DNA of 64,000 nucleotides from Actinomycetospora chiangmaiensis DSM 45062 (GCF_000379625.1 NZ_KB903218.1:434001-498000), one strand, 5' to 3'; counted from the first letter of the stretch, positions 15,875-25,944 are shown. Numbers and translations: made by a program. Notes: generated by a model from the letters alone, not told the origin.

Positions 15875-17988
15875 CCACCACCGATCTCGTCCCCGCCCGG
15901 GCCATGGGCACCCCGCGCCGTCGCACCGAGGGCCCCGCCAAGGTCACCGGGACCGCGCGCTACGCCGCCGAGTACGCCGTCGCCCGTCCGCTGCACCTGC
16001 ACCCCATCCTCGCGACCGTCCCCCGCGGCCGCGTCACCGCGATCCACACCACCGCGGCCGAGGCCCTGGACGGCGTCGTCGCCGTGCTCACCACCCGTGA
16101 CGCCGAGGCCCTTGCCGACACCGCCGACCGCGAGTTCGCGGTGCTGCAGGACGACGAGATCGGGTTCCGCGGCCAGTACGTGGCCGCCGTGCTCGCCGAC
16201 ACCTCGGAGACCGCCCGGCACGGCGCCGACCTCGTGCGCGTCACCTACGACGAGGACCCCTTCCGCGCCCGCCTCGACCCGGACTCCGGCGAGCTCTACG
16301 CGCCGGACTCGGTCAACCCGGCCTTCGCCACCGACTCCGTGATCGGCGACGTCTCCTCGGCGCTGCGCGACGCGCCGGTCACCGTCGACGCGACCTACCG
16401 GACGGCGATGACGCACAACAACCCGATGGAGCCGCACGCCTCGATCGTCGTGTGGGAACCCGCCGGGACCGGCGGCCGGTTCACGATCTTCGACTCCACC
16501 CAGGGCGTCAGTGCCACGCGGCGCAACGTGGCGACCGTGTTCGGGCTCGACCCGGGCGACGTCGACGTCATCAGCCCGCACGTCGGTGGCGGCTTCGGGT
16601 CCAAGGGGAACATGCACGCCAACGTGGTGCTCGCGTGCCTCGCCGCCCGGCGCGTCCCCGGCCGGCCCGTGACGTACGCCCTGACCCGGCAGCAGATGTT
16701 CTCGCTCGTCGGCTACCGGACCCCGACGGTCCAGCACGTGCGGCTCGGGGCCTCGCCCGACGGGCGGCTGACCGGCCTCGTCCACGACGTCGTCGAGCAG
16801 ACCTCGCGCATCAAGGAGTTCGCGGAGCAGACCGCGACCTACAGCCGCTCGGTCTACGCGGCCCCCCACCGCCGCACGACCCACCGGCTCGATCCCCTGG
16901 ACGTCCCCGTCCCGTCGTGGATGCGGGCGCCGGGGGAGTGCCCCGGCAGCTTCGCGGCGGAGGTCGCGATGGACGAGCTCGCGACGGCGTGCGGGCTCGA
17001 CCCCGTGGAGCTGCGGATCCGCAACGAGCCGGACGCCGACCCGGAGTCCGGCAAGCCGTTCTCCAGCCGGCACCTCGTCGAGTGCCTGCGCCGCGGCGTC
17101 GAGCGCTTCGGCTGGTCCCGGCGCGACCCGACGCCCCGGGCGCGTCTGGTCGACGGCTGGTGGACGGGCACCGGGGTCGCCGCGGCGGCCTACCCGGCGA
17201 ACCGCGCGCCGGGCTCGGGCGCCACCGTCCGCTTCCACGCCCCGGCCGCCGGCGGCGAGGAGCACTGGGACGTCGAGATCGCGGCCGCCGACATCGGGAC
17301 CGGCGCCCGGACGGTGCTCGGCCAGATCGCCGCGGACGCACTCGACGTGGACGTGGACACCGTCGAGGTGACGGTGGGGGACACCGCGGTCCCGGCCGCG
17401 ACCGTCGCCGGTGGCTCGTCGGGCACCACGAACTGGGGCACCGCCGTCGTCGACGCGGCGCAGCGGTTCCGGGAGAAGTTCGGCGCCGACCCGTCCGACG
17501 GCGACGAGGCCGACGGCACGACCCCGGAGACCGACGCGGCCGAGCACTACGCGATGTCCGCGTTCGGCGCGCACTTCGTCGAGGTGGCGGTCCACGCCGA
17601 CACCGGCGAGATCCGGGTGCCGCGCATGCTCGGCGTGTTCGCGGCCGGGCGGATCCTCAACCCGACCACCGCCCGTTCGCAGCTCCTCGGCGGGATGACC
17701 ATGGGCCTCTCGATGGCCCTGCACGAGGACAGCGTGATGGACCCGCGCTCCGGCCACGTGGTGAACCACGACCTCGCGAACTACCACATCGCCTCGTGCG
17801 CCGACGTCGGCGAGATCGACGTGGAGTGGATCGACGAGGTCGACCCGCACGTCAACCCGATGGGCTCGAAGGGCATCGGGGAGATCGGGATCGTCGGGGC
17901 CGCCGCGGCGGTCGCGAACGCCGCGCACCACGCGACGGGTGTCCGCGTCCGGTCCGTCCCGATCACGGTCGACGCCTTCCTCGGCTGA
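15871..17988 (+). CDS. Molybdopterin-binding catalytic subunit (PaoC-like aldehyde oxidoreductase)
   Basis: The product is 705 aa. It begins with the usual RRRTEGPAKVTGTARYAAEY segment of the aldehyde oxidase/xanthine dehydrogenase a/b-hammerhead domain, then the molybdopterin domains with GGGFGSKGN, RAPGECPG and the C-terminal catalytic Glu in GSKGIGEIGIVG. With the two preceding genes it forms a complete three-subunit molybdenum hydroxylase oxidising aldehydes or N-heterocycles. A Moco insertion chaperone (XdhC/PaoD) is not encoded next to it. Confidence 0.92.
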   Translation: MTTTDLVPARAMGTPRRRTEGPAKVTGTARYAAEYAVARPLHLHPILATVPRGRVTAIHTTAAEALDGVVAVLTTRDAEALADTADREFAVLQDDEIGFRGQYVAAVLADTSETARHGADLVRVTYDEDPFRARLDPDSGELYAPDSVNPAFATDSVIGDVSSALRDAPVTVDATYRTAMTHNNPMEPHASIVVWEPAGTGGRFTIFDSTQGVSATRRNVATVFGLDPGDVDVISPHVGGGFGSKGNMHANVVLACLAARRVPGRPVTYALTRQQMFSLVGYRTPTVQHVRLGASPDGRLTGLVHDVVEQTSRIKEFAEQTATYSRSVYAAPHRRTTHRLDPLDVPVPSWMRAPGECPGSFAAEVAMDELATACGLDPVELRIRNEPDADPESGKPFSSRHLVECLRRGVERFGWSRRDPTPRARLVDGWWTGTGVAAAAYPANRAPGSGATVRFHAPAAGGEEHWDVEIAAADIGTGARTVLGQIAADALDVDVDTVEVTVGDTAVPAATVAGGSSGTTNWGTAVVDAAQRFREKFGADPSDGDEADGTTPETDAAEHYAMSAFGAHFVEVAVHADTGEIRVPRMLGVFAAGRILNPTTARSQLLGGMTMGLSMALHEDSVMDPRSGHVVNHDLANYHIASCADVGEIDVEWIDEVDPHVNPMGSKGIGEIGIVGAAAAVANAAHHATGVRVRSVPITVDAFLG

Positions 17989-18024
17989 CCGCGGGCCTCG
18001 TGGGCGCGGTGCCACACTGCGCCC

Positions 18025-18354
18025 ATGAGCGCCGTCTACGCCCTGAACCTCTTCGACCTCGCGCCGAACGACGACTACAAGGCCTACTCGAAGCGGTCGG
18101 TGGCGGCGGTCGGGAAGCACGGCGGCCGGGTCGTCGCGCTCGGGCGGCTCAGCGCGGACAGCGAGTCCTCCGGTGGCACTCCCCGCCAGGTGATGGTGCT
18201 CGTGGAGTGGCCCTCGGCGGAGGCCTTCCAGGCGTTCAAGGACGACCCCGACCACACCGACCTGCACCCGCTGCGCGAGGGCGGCACCGAGAACTACCTG
18301 TGGTGGGCCTACGACCGGCTCGAGGACCTGCGGCCGGTGCTCAACGATCGGTAG
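18025..18354 (+). CDS. DUF1330-like dimeric alpha-beta barrel protein
   Basis: The product is 109 aa. The beta-alpha-beta-beta pattern with FDLAPNDDYKAYSKRSVAAV, HGGRVVALGRL and VMVLVEWPSAEAFQAFKDDP fits the EthD/DUF1330 type of ferredoxin-like fold. The ATG lies 37 bp after the molybdenum hydroxylase stop, so it may be cotranscribed. It overlaps the convergent methyltransferase by 14 bp. Function is unknown. Confidence 0.65.
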   Translation: MSAVYALNLFDLAPNDDYKAYSKRSVAAVGKHGGRVVALGRLSADSESSGGTPRQVMVLVEWPSAEAFQAFKDDPDHTDLHPLREGGTENYLWWAYDRLEDLRPVLNDR

Positions 18355-19117
18355 GCACGCGGATCAGCACCTCGCCGTGGGGGATCGAGAAGAAGCCGTC
18401 GGGGTCGGCGGCCCAGGTCCGCCACCCGTCGGCGATGTCGGCGAGCTCCTCGGCGGTGGCGAAGCCGCCCGCCACGGCCCGCTCGGCGATGGTCGAGTCG
18501 ACGATGCGCTCGGCCCACTGTCCGCCCCACCAGGCGCGCTCCTCCGGGGTGGCGTGGCACCAGATCGAGGCGGACGGGGTCACGTCCACGGCGCCGGCGG
18601 CGTGCGCCCAGGCGAGGAGGCGGCGGCCCGCGTCCGGCTCGGTGCCGTGGGCGCGGGCGACGCCCCGGTAGATCGCGAGCCAGCGGTCGAGCCGCGGGTC
18701 GTGGGGGTACAGCATCACGCCGGCGTAGTCGCAGTCGCGGGCGGCGACGAGCCCACCCGGCGTCGTCACCCGCATCATCTCGCGCAGGGCCGCGACCGGA
18801 TCGGTCAGGTGCAGCAGCACCTGGTGGGCGTGGACGACGTCGAACGGCCCGTCGGGCAGGGCGGACACGTCGCCCACCTCCGCCGCCACCCCCAGCGCCC
18901 GCGCCCGCTCCACCACGCCGGGGTCGCTGTCGATCCCGACGACGGACCCGACCCGCGTCGCGAGGTCCGCGGTGATCGTCCCGGGACCACACCCGACGTC
19001 GAGGACCCGCATGTCGGGTCGCAGGTGCGGCGCGAGGTAGGCGGCCGAGTTGTCGACGGTGCGCCACGTCTGCGAGCGCAGCACGCTCGCGGCGTGCCCC
19101 TGGGAGTACGCGGTCAC
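18341..19117 (-). CDS. Class I SAM-dependent methyltransferase
   Basis: The product is 258 aa from a GTG at 19117; a GTG at 19126 is equally possible. SAM-binding motif I is VLDVGCGPGTITADLA near residue 40, the acidic loop is GIDSDPGVVERA, and motif HQVLLHLTDPVAALREMMRV is typical of UbiE/Methyltransf_11 small-molecule methyltransferases. The C-terminal helical cap contains a Trp-rich segment (ERAWWGGQWAERIV). Substrate unknown. Confidence 0.85.
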   Translation of the reverse strand: MTAYSQGHAASVLRSQTWRTVDNSAAYLAPHLRPDMRVLDVGCGPGTITADLATRVGSVVGIDSDPGVVERARALGVAAEVGDVSALPDGPFDVVHAHQVLLHLTDPVAALREMMRVTTPGGLVAARDCDYAGVMLYPHDPRLDRWLAIYRGVARAHGTEPDAGRRLLAWAHAAGAVDVTPSASIWCHATPEERAWWGGQWAERIVDSTIAERAVAGGFATAEELADIADGWRTWAADPDGFFSIPHGEVLIRVPTDR

Positions 19118-19143
19118 GCGACACACCGTCGCACGTCGCACGG

Positions 19144-19560
19144 TCAGCCGAGCGGGGGCAGCACTCCCGCTCCCTGCAGCCAGCCGAGCCAGTCGCCGAA
19201 GTGCCAGATCTCCACGGGGCGGTCGTCGCGCCAGTGGATGACGTGCGTCCCCGACGCCTGCGTCCGGGCTCCGGTGGGTTCGGCCGGGATGGCTCCGCCC
19301 GCACCGGAGAACGTCCCGGTGCACACCCAGCGGTGCGCGCTGCTCCCGCCGTCGCTCAGGTCCTCCTCGATCGTGACCGAGAAGTCGGGGAACGACCGGT
19401 GGAATCCGGCCATGAACTGCTTGAGGGACTCCCGGTCCATGTCCGGGAACCCGGCCAGGTGGTAGACCACGTCGGCGGGCAGCACCTCGTCGATCACGTC
19501 GACGTCGCCGTCCTCCCACGGCGTCACGAGCTGCCGTGCCGTCTTCACCCGATCCGTCAT
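19144..19560 (-). CDS. SnoaL-like/ester cyclase (NTF2-fold) protein
   Basis: The product is 138 aa with a strong GAGAGGAGG site before the ATG. The cone-shaped NTF2 fold is indicated by [20 protein letters not shown], a short strand [36 protein letters not shown] and the C-terminal [15 protein letters not shown]. Such proteins are polyketide cyclases or small-molecule isomerases or hydrolases; the substrate is open. A perfect palindrome lies 25 bp upstream, between it and selO. Confidence 0.75.
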   Translation of the reverse strand: MTDRVKTARQLVTPWEDGDVDVIDEVLPADVVYHLAGFPDMDRESLKQFMAGFHRSFPDFSVTIEEDLSDGGSSAHRWVCTGTFSGAGGAIPAEPTGARTQASGTHVIHWRDDRPVEIWHFGDWLGWLQGAGVLPPLG

Positions 19561-19584
19561 CGGGGCCTCCTCTCGCGATGGAGT

Positions 19585-19604
19585 CACCGAGAGTGCTCTC
19601 GGTG
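19585..19604. promoter_or_regulatory. 20-bp palindromic operator candidate
   Basis: CACCGAGAG-TG-CTCTCGGTG is a perfect inverted repeat with 9-bp arms. It lies upstream of the SnoaL-like gene (minus) and about 130 bp before selO (plus). Size and spacing resemble TetR-family operators, but no TetR gene is in the neighbourhood. Confidence 0.55.
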
Positions 19605-19722
19605 TGGCCTTGGTCACCATTTCGGCCACCCGGGTGGCCCAGCGGTGGAACGACGACGTGAACGCGCCGTACCGGCCCGGGTGCGCTTCGCGCGCGGCCC
19701 GTCCGACCCGCGCCGGTCCGCG

Positions 19723-19728
19723 TAGCGT
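19723..19728 (+). promoter_or_regulatory. TAGCGT -10-like box of selO
   Basis: The hexamer ends 7 bp before the GTG of selO, so the transcript probably starts at or next to the start codon and is leaderless, a common arrangement in actinobacteria. Confidence 0.4.
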
Positions 19729-19735
19729 CGTCGGA

Positions 19736-21106
19736 GTGAGTACCGCCGTCTCGCTGCTCGAGCACACCTACGCCGACGCGGTCCCCGACCTCGTCACGAA
19801 CTGGACGGCCGCGCCGACGCCGCACCCGTCCGCGCTGGTCGTCAACGACGACCTCGCGGCCGAGCTCGGGCTCGACCCCGTGCAGCTGCGGGAGTCCGGC
19901 CTGCTGACCGGCACGGTGCCCGAGGGCGTCCAGCCCGTGGCGATGGTCTACTCCGGCCACCAGTTCGGGATGTACCAGCCGCGGCTCGGCGACGGGCGGG
20001 CGCTGCTGCTCGGCGAGCTCGTCGACCCGAGGGGCCGGCGGCACGACCTGCACCTCAAGGGCTCGGGCCGCACGCCCTTCGCCCGGGGCGGTGACGGCCG
20101 GGCGGCGCTCGGTCCGATGCTGCGCGAGTACCTGATGGGCGAGGCCATGCACGCCCTCGGCGTCCCCACCAGCCGGGGCCTCGCGGTCTCGACGACGGGC
20201 GAGGACGTCCCGCGCGACACCGGGCTCCTGCCCGGCGCGGTGCTGGCGCGCGTGGCGTCGAGCCACATCCGCGTCGGGACGTTCCAGTACGCGGCGGCCA
20301 GCGGCGGACCCGCCGTCGTGAAGGCCCTCGCCGACCACGCGATCGCGCGGCACCACCCGGAGGCCACCGGCTACCTCGACTTCTACCGCCGCGTGGTGCA
20401 CGCCCAGGCGGAGCTGATCGCGCAGTGGATGCTCGTCGGGTTCATCCACGGCGTCATGAACACCGACAACACGACGATCTCGGGCGAGACGATCGACTAC
20501 GGGCCGTGCGCGTTCATGGACCGGTACGACCCGCAGACCGTGTTCAGCTCGATCGACCACGCCGGCCGGTACGCGTACTCCCACCAGCCGCCGATCGCGC
20601 GGTGGAACCTCGCCCGGCTCGGGGAGGCGCTGCTGCCGCTGATCGACTCCGACACCGACCGCGCGATCGAGCAGGCGACCGCGGTGGTGCAGGAGTTCGG
20701 CGACGTCTACGAGCGCCACTTCCAGGTGGGCATGGCCGCGAAGCTCGGGCTGCGCGAGCCGGACCCCGACCTCGTCGCCGACCTGCTCGCCCTGCTCCAC
20801 GCCCAGCAGGTCGACTGGACGACGTTCTTCCGGGCCGAGAACCCGCGGGATGAGTTCCTCGACCGGGAGGCCTACGACGCGTGGGCGCAGCGGTGGCACC
20901 CGGAGCTCGACCGCGACCACGTCAACCCGGTCTACGTGCCGCGCAACCACCTCGTCGACGAGGCGCTGACGGCCGCGGAGGGCGGTGACCTCGGGCCGTT
21001 CCAGGAGATCCTCGAGGTCGTCTCGCATCCCTTCACCGTGCAGGCGGGCCGCGAGCGCTACGCCGAGCCGGGCTCGGGCCCGTTCGTCACGTACTGCGGG
21101 ACCTGA
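19736..21106 (+). CDS. selO: SelO/YdiU protein adenylyltransferase (UPF0061)
   Basis: The product is 456 aa. SelO proteins have a pseudokinase fold that transfers AMP to target proteins. Family hallmarks are [18 protein letters not shown], the ATP-site segment [37 protein letters not shown], the catalytic-loop region [11 protein letters not shown] and the following [12 protein letters not shown]. The protein ends VTYCGT; a C-terminal Cys (Sec in some eukaryotes) is typical. The GTG at 19736 is chosen because conserved sequence starts there. The 3' end overlaps the convergent MFS gene by 20 bp. Confidence 0.93.
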   Translation: MSTAVSLLEHTYADAVPDLVTNWTAAPTPHPSALVVNDDLAAELGLDPVQLRESGLLTGTVPEGVQPVAMVYSGHQFGMYQPRLGDGRALLLGELVDPRGRRHDLHLKGSGRTPFARGGDGRAALGPMLREYLMGEAMHALGVPTSRGLAVSTTGEDVPRDTGLLPGAVLARVASSHIRVGTFQYAAASGGPAVVKALADHAIARHHPEATGYLDFYRRVVHAQAELIAQWMLVGFIHGVMNTDNTTISGETIDYGPCAFMDRYDPQTVFSSIDHAGRYAYSHQPPIARWNLARLGEALLPLIDSDTDRAIEQATAVVQEFGDVYERHFQVGMAAKLGLREPDPDLVADLLALLHAQQVDWTTFFRAENPRDEFLDREAYDAWAQRWHPELDRDHVNPVYVPRNHLVDEALTAAEGGDLGPFQEILEVVSHPFTVQAGRERYAEPGSGPFVTYCGT

Positions 21107-22235
21107 CGAGCCCGGCGCCGACCAGCCCGCACAGCACCCCGACGGCGGCCAGCAGCACCGGCAGGCCGAGCGTGGTGACCAGCGAGCCGACGACGATCGG
21201 CGCCAGGACCGCCCCGAGGGCTCCGACGACCATGGCGGCCGAGAGGGCACGTCCCGGGTCCGACGCCGCCACGCTCCCCGTCCACACGGCGAGCGTGGCC
21301 GCGCCGACCATGTAGGGCGCGGCGAAGACGGCGGCGGCGAGCAGCGCGACCACCGGGGACCGCTCCCCGACGGCGAGCAACAGCAGCGACACGGCGATGG
21401 TCAGCAGACATCCGGCGGCCACCCGTGGCGGGCCGACCCTGGCCGTCATCGCCCCGGTGGAGAACCCGGCGAGCCCGAGCACCCCGATGATCACGAACAG
21501 CAGCGGCCGGACGCCCGACGACAGCCCGGCGCGGGTGGCGACGTCCGCGCTGTAGGTGAAGGCCACGGCCGTCCCGGCCTGGTAGACGACCGCGTAGAGC
21601 GCCGGCGCCCGCAGGGCCCGCCACGGCATCGGCGCGCGCTCCGTGACCGGGGTCGGCGGCACCGCCGGCACCCACCGCCGGTTGAGCAGGGCGGCCAGGG
21701 CCGAGCACACGGCCACTGCGACCCACGCCGCCCGCCAGGCCCCCGCCGCCGCGACGGCGACGACCGCGACCAGGACCAGGCCGCCACAGGTCCCGGTGCT
21801 GACGAACGACAGCAGCCGGGGCCGGCGCTCCGGGGCCACCAGGACCTTCGCGAGGTCGGAGTAGGGCGCCCACACCCAGCCCGCGGCGCTGCCGGCCAGC
21901 ACCGCCCCGACCGCGAGCACGGCGGGTGACGGCGCCAGCACCACGACCAGCGCGCCGAGCGCCCCGCACACCCCGCCCACGGTGGTCGGCGCCCGCGGTC
22001 CCCGGCGCGCGGCGAGCAGCGGGACGCCGACGATGCCGGCGAGGAACCCGGCGAACGTCCCGCCCGCGATGAGCCCGAGCATCGCGTCGGGCACGCCCGT
22101 CGTCGAGAGTGCGGGGTCGACGCGCAGGTCCGGGAGCGTGAGCCCGAAGCAGAACCGCCCCATGCCGAAGGCCACCCCGACGACGGCCGCCCCGGCGACG
22201 GCCACGCGCCGCTCGATGTCACGCACGCCGGTCAC
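21087..22235 (-). CDS. MFS transporter
   Basis: The product is 382 aa with about 12 hydrophobic segments. It begins with [25 protein letters not shown]; the first loop after TM2 has [10 protein letters not shown] in the position of the MFS basic loop. The compact length and the GMGRF start recall the YbfB/YjiJ-type MFS subfamily. The start is the GTG at 22235, with another GTG at 22226. Substrate unknown. Confidence 0.8.
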   Translation of the reverse strand: MTGVRDIERRVAVAGAAVVGVAFGMGRFCFGLTLPDLRVDPALSTTGVPDAMLGLIAGGTFAGFLAGIVGVPLLAARRGPRAPTTVGGVCGALGALVVVLAPSPAVLAVGAVLAGSAAGWVWAPYSDLAKVLVAPERRPRLLSFVSTGTCGGLVLVAVVAVAAAGAWRAAWVAVAVCSALAALLNRRWVPAVPPTPVTERAPMPWRALRAPALYAVVYQAGTAVAFTYSADVATRAGLSSGVRPLLFVIIGVLGLAGFSTGAMTARVGPPRVAAGCLLTIAVSLLLLAVGERSPVVALLAAAVFAAPYMVGAATLAVWTGSVAASDPGRALSAAMVVGALGAVLAPIVVGSLVTTLGLPVLLAAVGVLCGLVGAGLVRSRST

Positions 22236-22242
22236 CCTGCCC

Positions 22243-22292
22243 GCGTGAGGGGAACCCTCGCACCACGAGAGCGCCCGAGGGTTCCCTCACGC
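22243..22292 (-). terminator. Hairpin between the YibE/F and MFS genes
   Basis: An 18-nt left arm (GCGTGAGGGGAACCCTCG) and a 17-nt right arm pair with one bulged G around a 15-nt loop. It stands between two minus-strand genes, and the stop codon of the upstream YibE/F gene lies inside the right arm. There is no T-run, so an intrinsic terminator is probable but unproven. Confidence 0.6.
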
Positions 22293-23672
22293 CGTGGCGG
22301 GCGGGCGACGGTCGGACCCGGAGCGGGCGACGACCGCCGCGACGAGTGTCGTCACCGGCACCGCCGCGACGATGCCGATCGACCCGACGAGCGTCCGCAG
22401 CACCTCCTGGGCGACGTCCTCGGCGGTGAGTAGATCACCGAGCCCGCGGCCGGAGAGGGTGAACAGCAGCAGGAGCGGCAACGCAGCGCCGGCGTAGGCG
22501 AGCACGAGCGTGTTCACCGCCGACGCCACGTGGTCGCGGCCCACGCGCATCGCGGCCGCGTGGAGCTCCCGCGTTCCCGACGACGGGTCGGCGCGGTGGA
22601 GCTCCCACACGGTCGAGGTCTGGGTGACGGTGACGTCGTCGAGGACACCGAGGGCGCCGATGATCAGCCCGGCGAGCAGCAGGCCGCGCGCGTCGATCCC
22701 GGCCCCGAGGACGCCGAGGAGCTCGGTGGAGGGTTCGTCGAGCCCGGTCAGCCGGGTGAGGCCGCCGAAGACCAGGGCGAGCACCCCGATCACCCCGAGG
22801 GACACCACCGTGCCGAGGGCGGCGGTCGCGGTCCGCGCGGAGAACCCGTGGATCGTCGGGAACACCACGGCGACGATCAGGCCCGACGCGACGAGCGCGA
22901 CCGGCACCGGCGCCGCACCCGTGAGCAGCGCGGGGAGCACGAACAGGCCCAGCACGAGCAGCGTGATGCCGAGGGCGCCGAGCGCGGCGAGCCCCTGCCG
23001 GCGCCCGAGCAGCACGACCGCGAGGGCGAAGACCCCGGCGAGGAGCAGGAGCGGGCCGCCGCGCTGCCGGTCGACCACCTGGTAGCCCGACGCGTCGGCC
23101 GGGTCGCCGCCGGACCAGGCCAGCACCACCGCGTCGCCGTCGACGAAGTGCGGCGTCGCGGGCCCGCCCGGCAGGAGCGTCCCGATCGTCCGCCCCGACG
23201 CCGGGCCCTCGTCGAGCCGGACCTGCAGCGGATGGCACCCGGTGCCGGCCTCGGTGACCGCGAGTGTCGGGTCGGAGCAGTCGGCCTCCGCGCCCGCGCG
23301 CACGATCGTGCCGTCGAGCGGCTGGGTGGCCATCGCGGCGACCGCCCCGCTGCTGGTCCCCGCCGCGGCGGCGTGACTGCCGTCGAGCACCGCCCGGTAC
23401 TCCGACGGCGACGGCGCGAGCAGCACCAGCCCGACGGCGACGGCGAGCCCGCACGGCACGAGCAGCGCCGCCAACAGCCGCCGGACGGTGCGGCCGACCG
23501 CGGGGGCGGGGCCGTGGCCGTGCCACGCGTGCCCCGCGTGCCCGGCGGGCGCGACCCGGCGTCGGGACCGGGACCGCGCCCCCGAACGAGCGGCACTCCC
23601 GCTCCGTCCCGGCGCGCGGGGGTGTCCGGGGGAGGCCGGGATCGGCGCCGTCACCGGGTCGTCGATGTCCAT
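22287..23672 (-). CDS. YibE/F family membrane protein
   Basis: The product is 461 aa. A long basic, Pro/His-rich N terminus precedes the first helix (LLAALLVPCGLAVAVGLVLL), then an extracytoplasmic domain of about 130 residues, then seven or so helices. The YibE/F core is recognisable from LVFGGLTRLTGLDEPSTELL, GIDARGLLLAGLIIGALG, VLDDVTVTQTSTVWELHRAD and HVASAVNTLVLAYAGAALPLLL. Function is unknown. It lies 18 bp downstream of ctpC on the same strand, so cotranscription with the zinc efflux genes is likely. Confidence 0.85.
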   Translation of the reverse strand: MDIDDPVTAPIPASPGHPRAPGRSGSAARSGARSRSRRRVAPAGHAGHAWHGHGPAPAVGRTVRRLLAALLVPCGLAVAVGLVLLAPSPSEYRAVLDGSHAAAAGTSSGAVAAMATQPLDGTIVRAGAEADCSDPTLAVTEAGTGCHPLQVRLDEGPASGRTIGTLLPGGPATPHFVDGDAVVLAWSGGDPADASGYQVVDRQRGGPLLLLAGVFALAVVLLGRRQGLAALGALGITLLVLGLFVLPALLTGAAPVPVALVASGLIVAVVFPTIHGFSARTATAALGTVVSLGVIGVLALVFGGLTRLTGLDEPSTELLGVLGAGIDARGLLLAGLIIGALGVLDDVTVTQTSTVWELHRADPSSGTRELHAAAMRVGRDHVASAVNTLVLAYAGAALPLLLLFTLSGRGLGDLLTAEDVAQEVLRTLVGSIGIVAAVPVTTLVAAVVARSGSDRRPPATA

Positions 23673-23690
23673 CGGCGTCCAGTGTGTCCG

Positions 23691-25943
23691 CTACGTCCCG
23701 GCGGGCTCGAGCTGGTACCGGATCAGGCGCGAGGAGTTCGCGACGACGGCCACCGACGACGCGTTGTGCAGGATCGCGGCGACGACGGGGGAGAGCGCTC
23801 CGCCGGCGGAGACGACCAGCCCGACGGCGTTGACCGCGATCGACATGCCGTAGTTCTGCCGGATCACGCCGACGCCGCGGCGGCCGAGGTCGCGCAGGTC
23901 CAGCAGCGCGGTGAGCCGGTCGCCGGCCAGGGCGACGTCGGCGGTCTCCACGGCCACGTCGGTGCCGGCGACCCCCATCGCGATGCCGAGGTCGGCGAGC
24001 GCGAGGGCCGGGGCGTCGTTGCTGCCGTCGCCGACCATCGCGACCGTGTGGCCCTCGGCCTGCAGCGCGCGGACCGCGTCCTGCTTGTCCTCGGGCATCA
24101 CCTCGGCGCGCCACTCGTCGATGCCGAGCTCGGCGGCGACGGCCGCGGCGACGTCGGGGTGGTCCCCGGAGAGCATGACGATCCGGCGGACGCCGTCGGC
24201 CCGGAGTGCCTCGAGGACCTCGACGGCCTCGGGCCGGACGGTGTCGCGCAGGCTGATCAGCCCGATGAGCGTGCCGTCGACCGCGAGCAGCAGCGGGGTC
24301 TCGGCCTGGCGCTGCAGGCGGCGGACCCAGTCCGAGGCCTGGCGCGAGACGCGGACCTTCTGCTCCCGGAACAGGGCCCGCGAGCCCAGCAGCAGCGTGC
24401 GGCCGTCGGCCTGCACCCGCATGCCCTGCCCGAGGAGCACCTCGCACTCCTCGTGCGGCGGGATCTCGATCCGCCGCTCCTCGGTCGACCGGATGACGGC
24501 CTGCGCGAGCGGGTGCCGCGAGTGAATCTCCGACGAGGCCGCGAGGGCGAGGACCTGCTCCGGGGCGTAGTCGTCGTGGAAGGAGACGACGTTCGTGACG
24601 ACGGGTCGTCCCGACGTGAGGGTGCCGGTCTTGTCGAGCACCACCGCGTCCACCCGGCCGGCCGCCTCGAGGTGCGAGCCGCCCTTGATGAGGATGCCGC
24701 GCCGGGCGCCGTTGCCGATCGCCGCGCTGATCGCGGTCGGGGTGGAGAGCCCGACCGCGCAGGGGCAGGCGACCAGCAGCATCGTCATGGCCCGGCGGAC
24801 GTCGCGGGTGACGAGCAGGGTCGCGGCGGAGAGCGCGAAGGACAGCGGGACGAAGCGGCGGGAGAAGTTCTCGCCGACGGTCTGGATCGGGGCCCGGTCG
24901 GACTGCGCCGCCTCGACGCGCTCGATGATCCGCCCGACGGCGGTGTCGCTGCCGACCGCGGTCGCGCGGACCACGAGCCGGCCCCGCAGGAGCACCGACC
25001 CGGCGTGCAGTTCGTCGCCGACCTCGGCGGTGACGGGCAGGTTCTCCCCGGTGATGGCGGCCTGGTCGACGAGGCAGCCCTCGCCCGCGGCCTCGACCAC
25101 CACGCCGTCGACCGGGAGCACCACGTGCTCGTGGACGACGATCTCGTCGCCGACGCGCACCCGGTCGATCGGCACCTCGACCTCGGCGGCCTCGCCCGCG
25201 GCGCTCGTCCCGTCCCCCGTCGCTGCGCTCGCCCCGGCCGGGGCGACGCGCATCCACGTCGTGGTCCGGGCCCCGGTGAGCAGGTCGGAGATGGCCCGCC
25301 GGCTGCGGCGCAGCGTGAGGTCCTGCAGGTACTCGCCGATGTTGAGCAGCCACAGCACCGTCAGCGCGACGACGTTCTCGCGCAGCACCAGCGAGGCCAC
25401 CGTGGCGGCCGAGACGAGGGCGTCGGTGCCCGCTCCGCGCCCGCCGACGAGGGCGCGCAGGGCACCGCGCAGGAAGGGGTAGCCGGTGAAGATCGTGATC
25501 CCGGTGGCGACGGTGCGGCTCGTCGGGCCGAGCATTGGGGGCCGGCGCAACACCCAGCGGCGTCCGCCGAGCAGCAGCAGGGCGATGCCGCCGACGGCCA
25601 TCCGCAGGAGGTCGCCGTTGCCCACCTCGGCGGAGCGCGGCAGCCGGGTCGCGGGCTCGTCGTGCGGGGTCACGACGGTCACGTCGCGGTAGGTCTCGCG
25701 GATCGCGGCCACCGAGCAGCGCGCCCGGTCGTACCAGACGACCAGCGCGCCGGTGCGCGGAAACGCGTGGACCTGGCGCACGCCGTCGACGCCGTCGAGC
25801 GCCTCCTCGACCGCGACGGCGAGCCCGATCGCGGCCCGCAGGTCCGGGGCGTCGAACCGCACCCGCCCCGCCGCGTCGGAGACGACCCGGAGGCCGGACC
25901 CGTCGTCGGGAACCGGGTGCAGGTGCCGCACGGCAGCGCCCAC
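23691..25943 (-). CDS. ctpC: CtpC-type P1B metal-translocating ATPase
   Basis: The product is 750 aa. A degenerate metal-binding-like N domain precedes the P-type core: TGE loop (SAITGENLPVTA with GENFSRRFVPLS after it), intramembrane metal site ACPCAVGLSTPTAISAA, phosphorylation motif DKTGTLTSGRPVV, SRHPLAQAVIRS in the nucleotide domain, and MVGDGSNDAPALALADLG. Motif wording follows M. tuberculosis CtpC, which exports zinc (also linked to Mn). The GTG at 25943 is two bases downstream of the PacL1-like stop; a GTG at 25973 would overlap that gene. It forms an operon with the PacL1-like gene upstream. Confidence 0.93.
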   Translation of the reverse strand: MGAAVRHLHPVPDDGSGLRVVSDAAGRVRFDAPDLRAAIGLAVAVEEALDGVDGVRQVHAFPRTGALVVWYDRARCSVAAIRETYRDVTVVTPHDEPATRLPRSAEVGNGDLLRMAVGGIALLLLGGRRWVLRRPPMLGPTSRTVATGITIFTGYPFLRGALRALVGGRGAGTDALVSAATVASLVLRENVVALTVLWLLNIGEYLQDLTLRRSRRAISDLLTGARTTTWMRVAPAGASAATGDGTSAAGEAAEVEVPIDRVRVGDEIVVHEHVVLPVDGVVVEAAGEGCLVDQAAITGENLPVTAEVGDELHAGSVLLRGRLVVRATAVGSDTAVGRIIERVEAAQSDRAPIQTVGENFSRRFVPLSFALSAATLLVTRDVRRAMTMLLVACPCAVGLSTPTAISAAIGNGARRGILIKGGSHLEAAGRVDAVVLDKTGTLTSGRPVVTNVVSFHDDYAPEQVLALAASSEIHSRHPLAQAVIRSTEERRIEIPPHEECEVLLGQGMRVQADGRTLLLGSRALFREQKVRVSRQASDWVRRLQRQAETPLLLAVDGTLIGLISLRDTVRPEAVEVLEALRADGVRRIVMLSGDHPDVAAAVAAELGIDEWRAEVMPEDKQDAVRALQAEGHTVAMVGDGSNDAPALALADLGIAMGVAGTDVAVETADVALAGDRLTALLDLRDLGRRGVGVIRQNYGMSIAVNAVGLVVSAGGALSPVVAAILHNASSVAVVANSSRLIRYQLEPAGT

Positions 25944-25944
25944 G

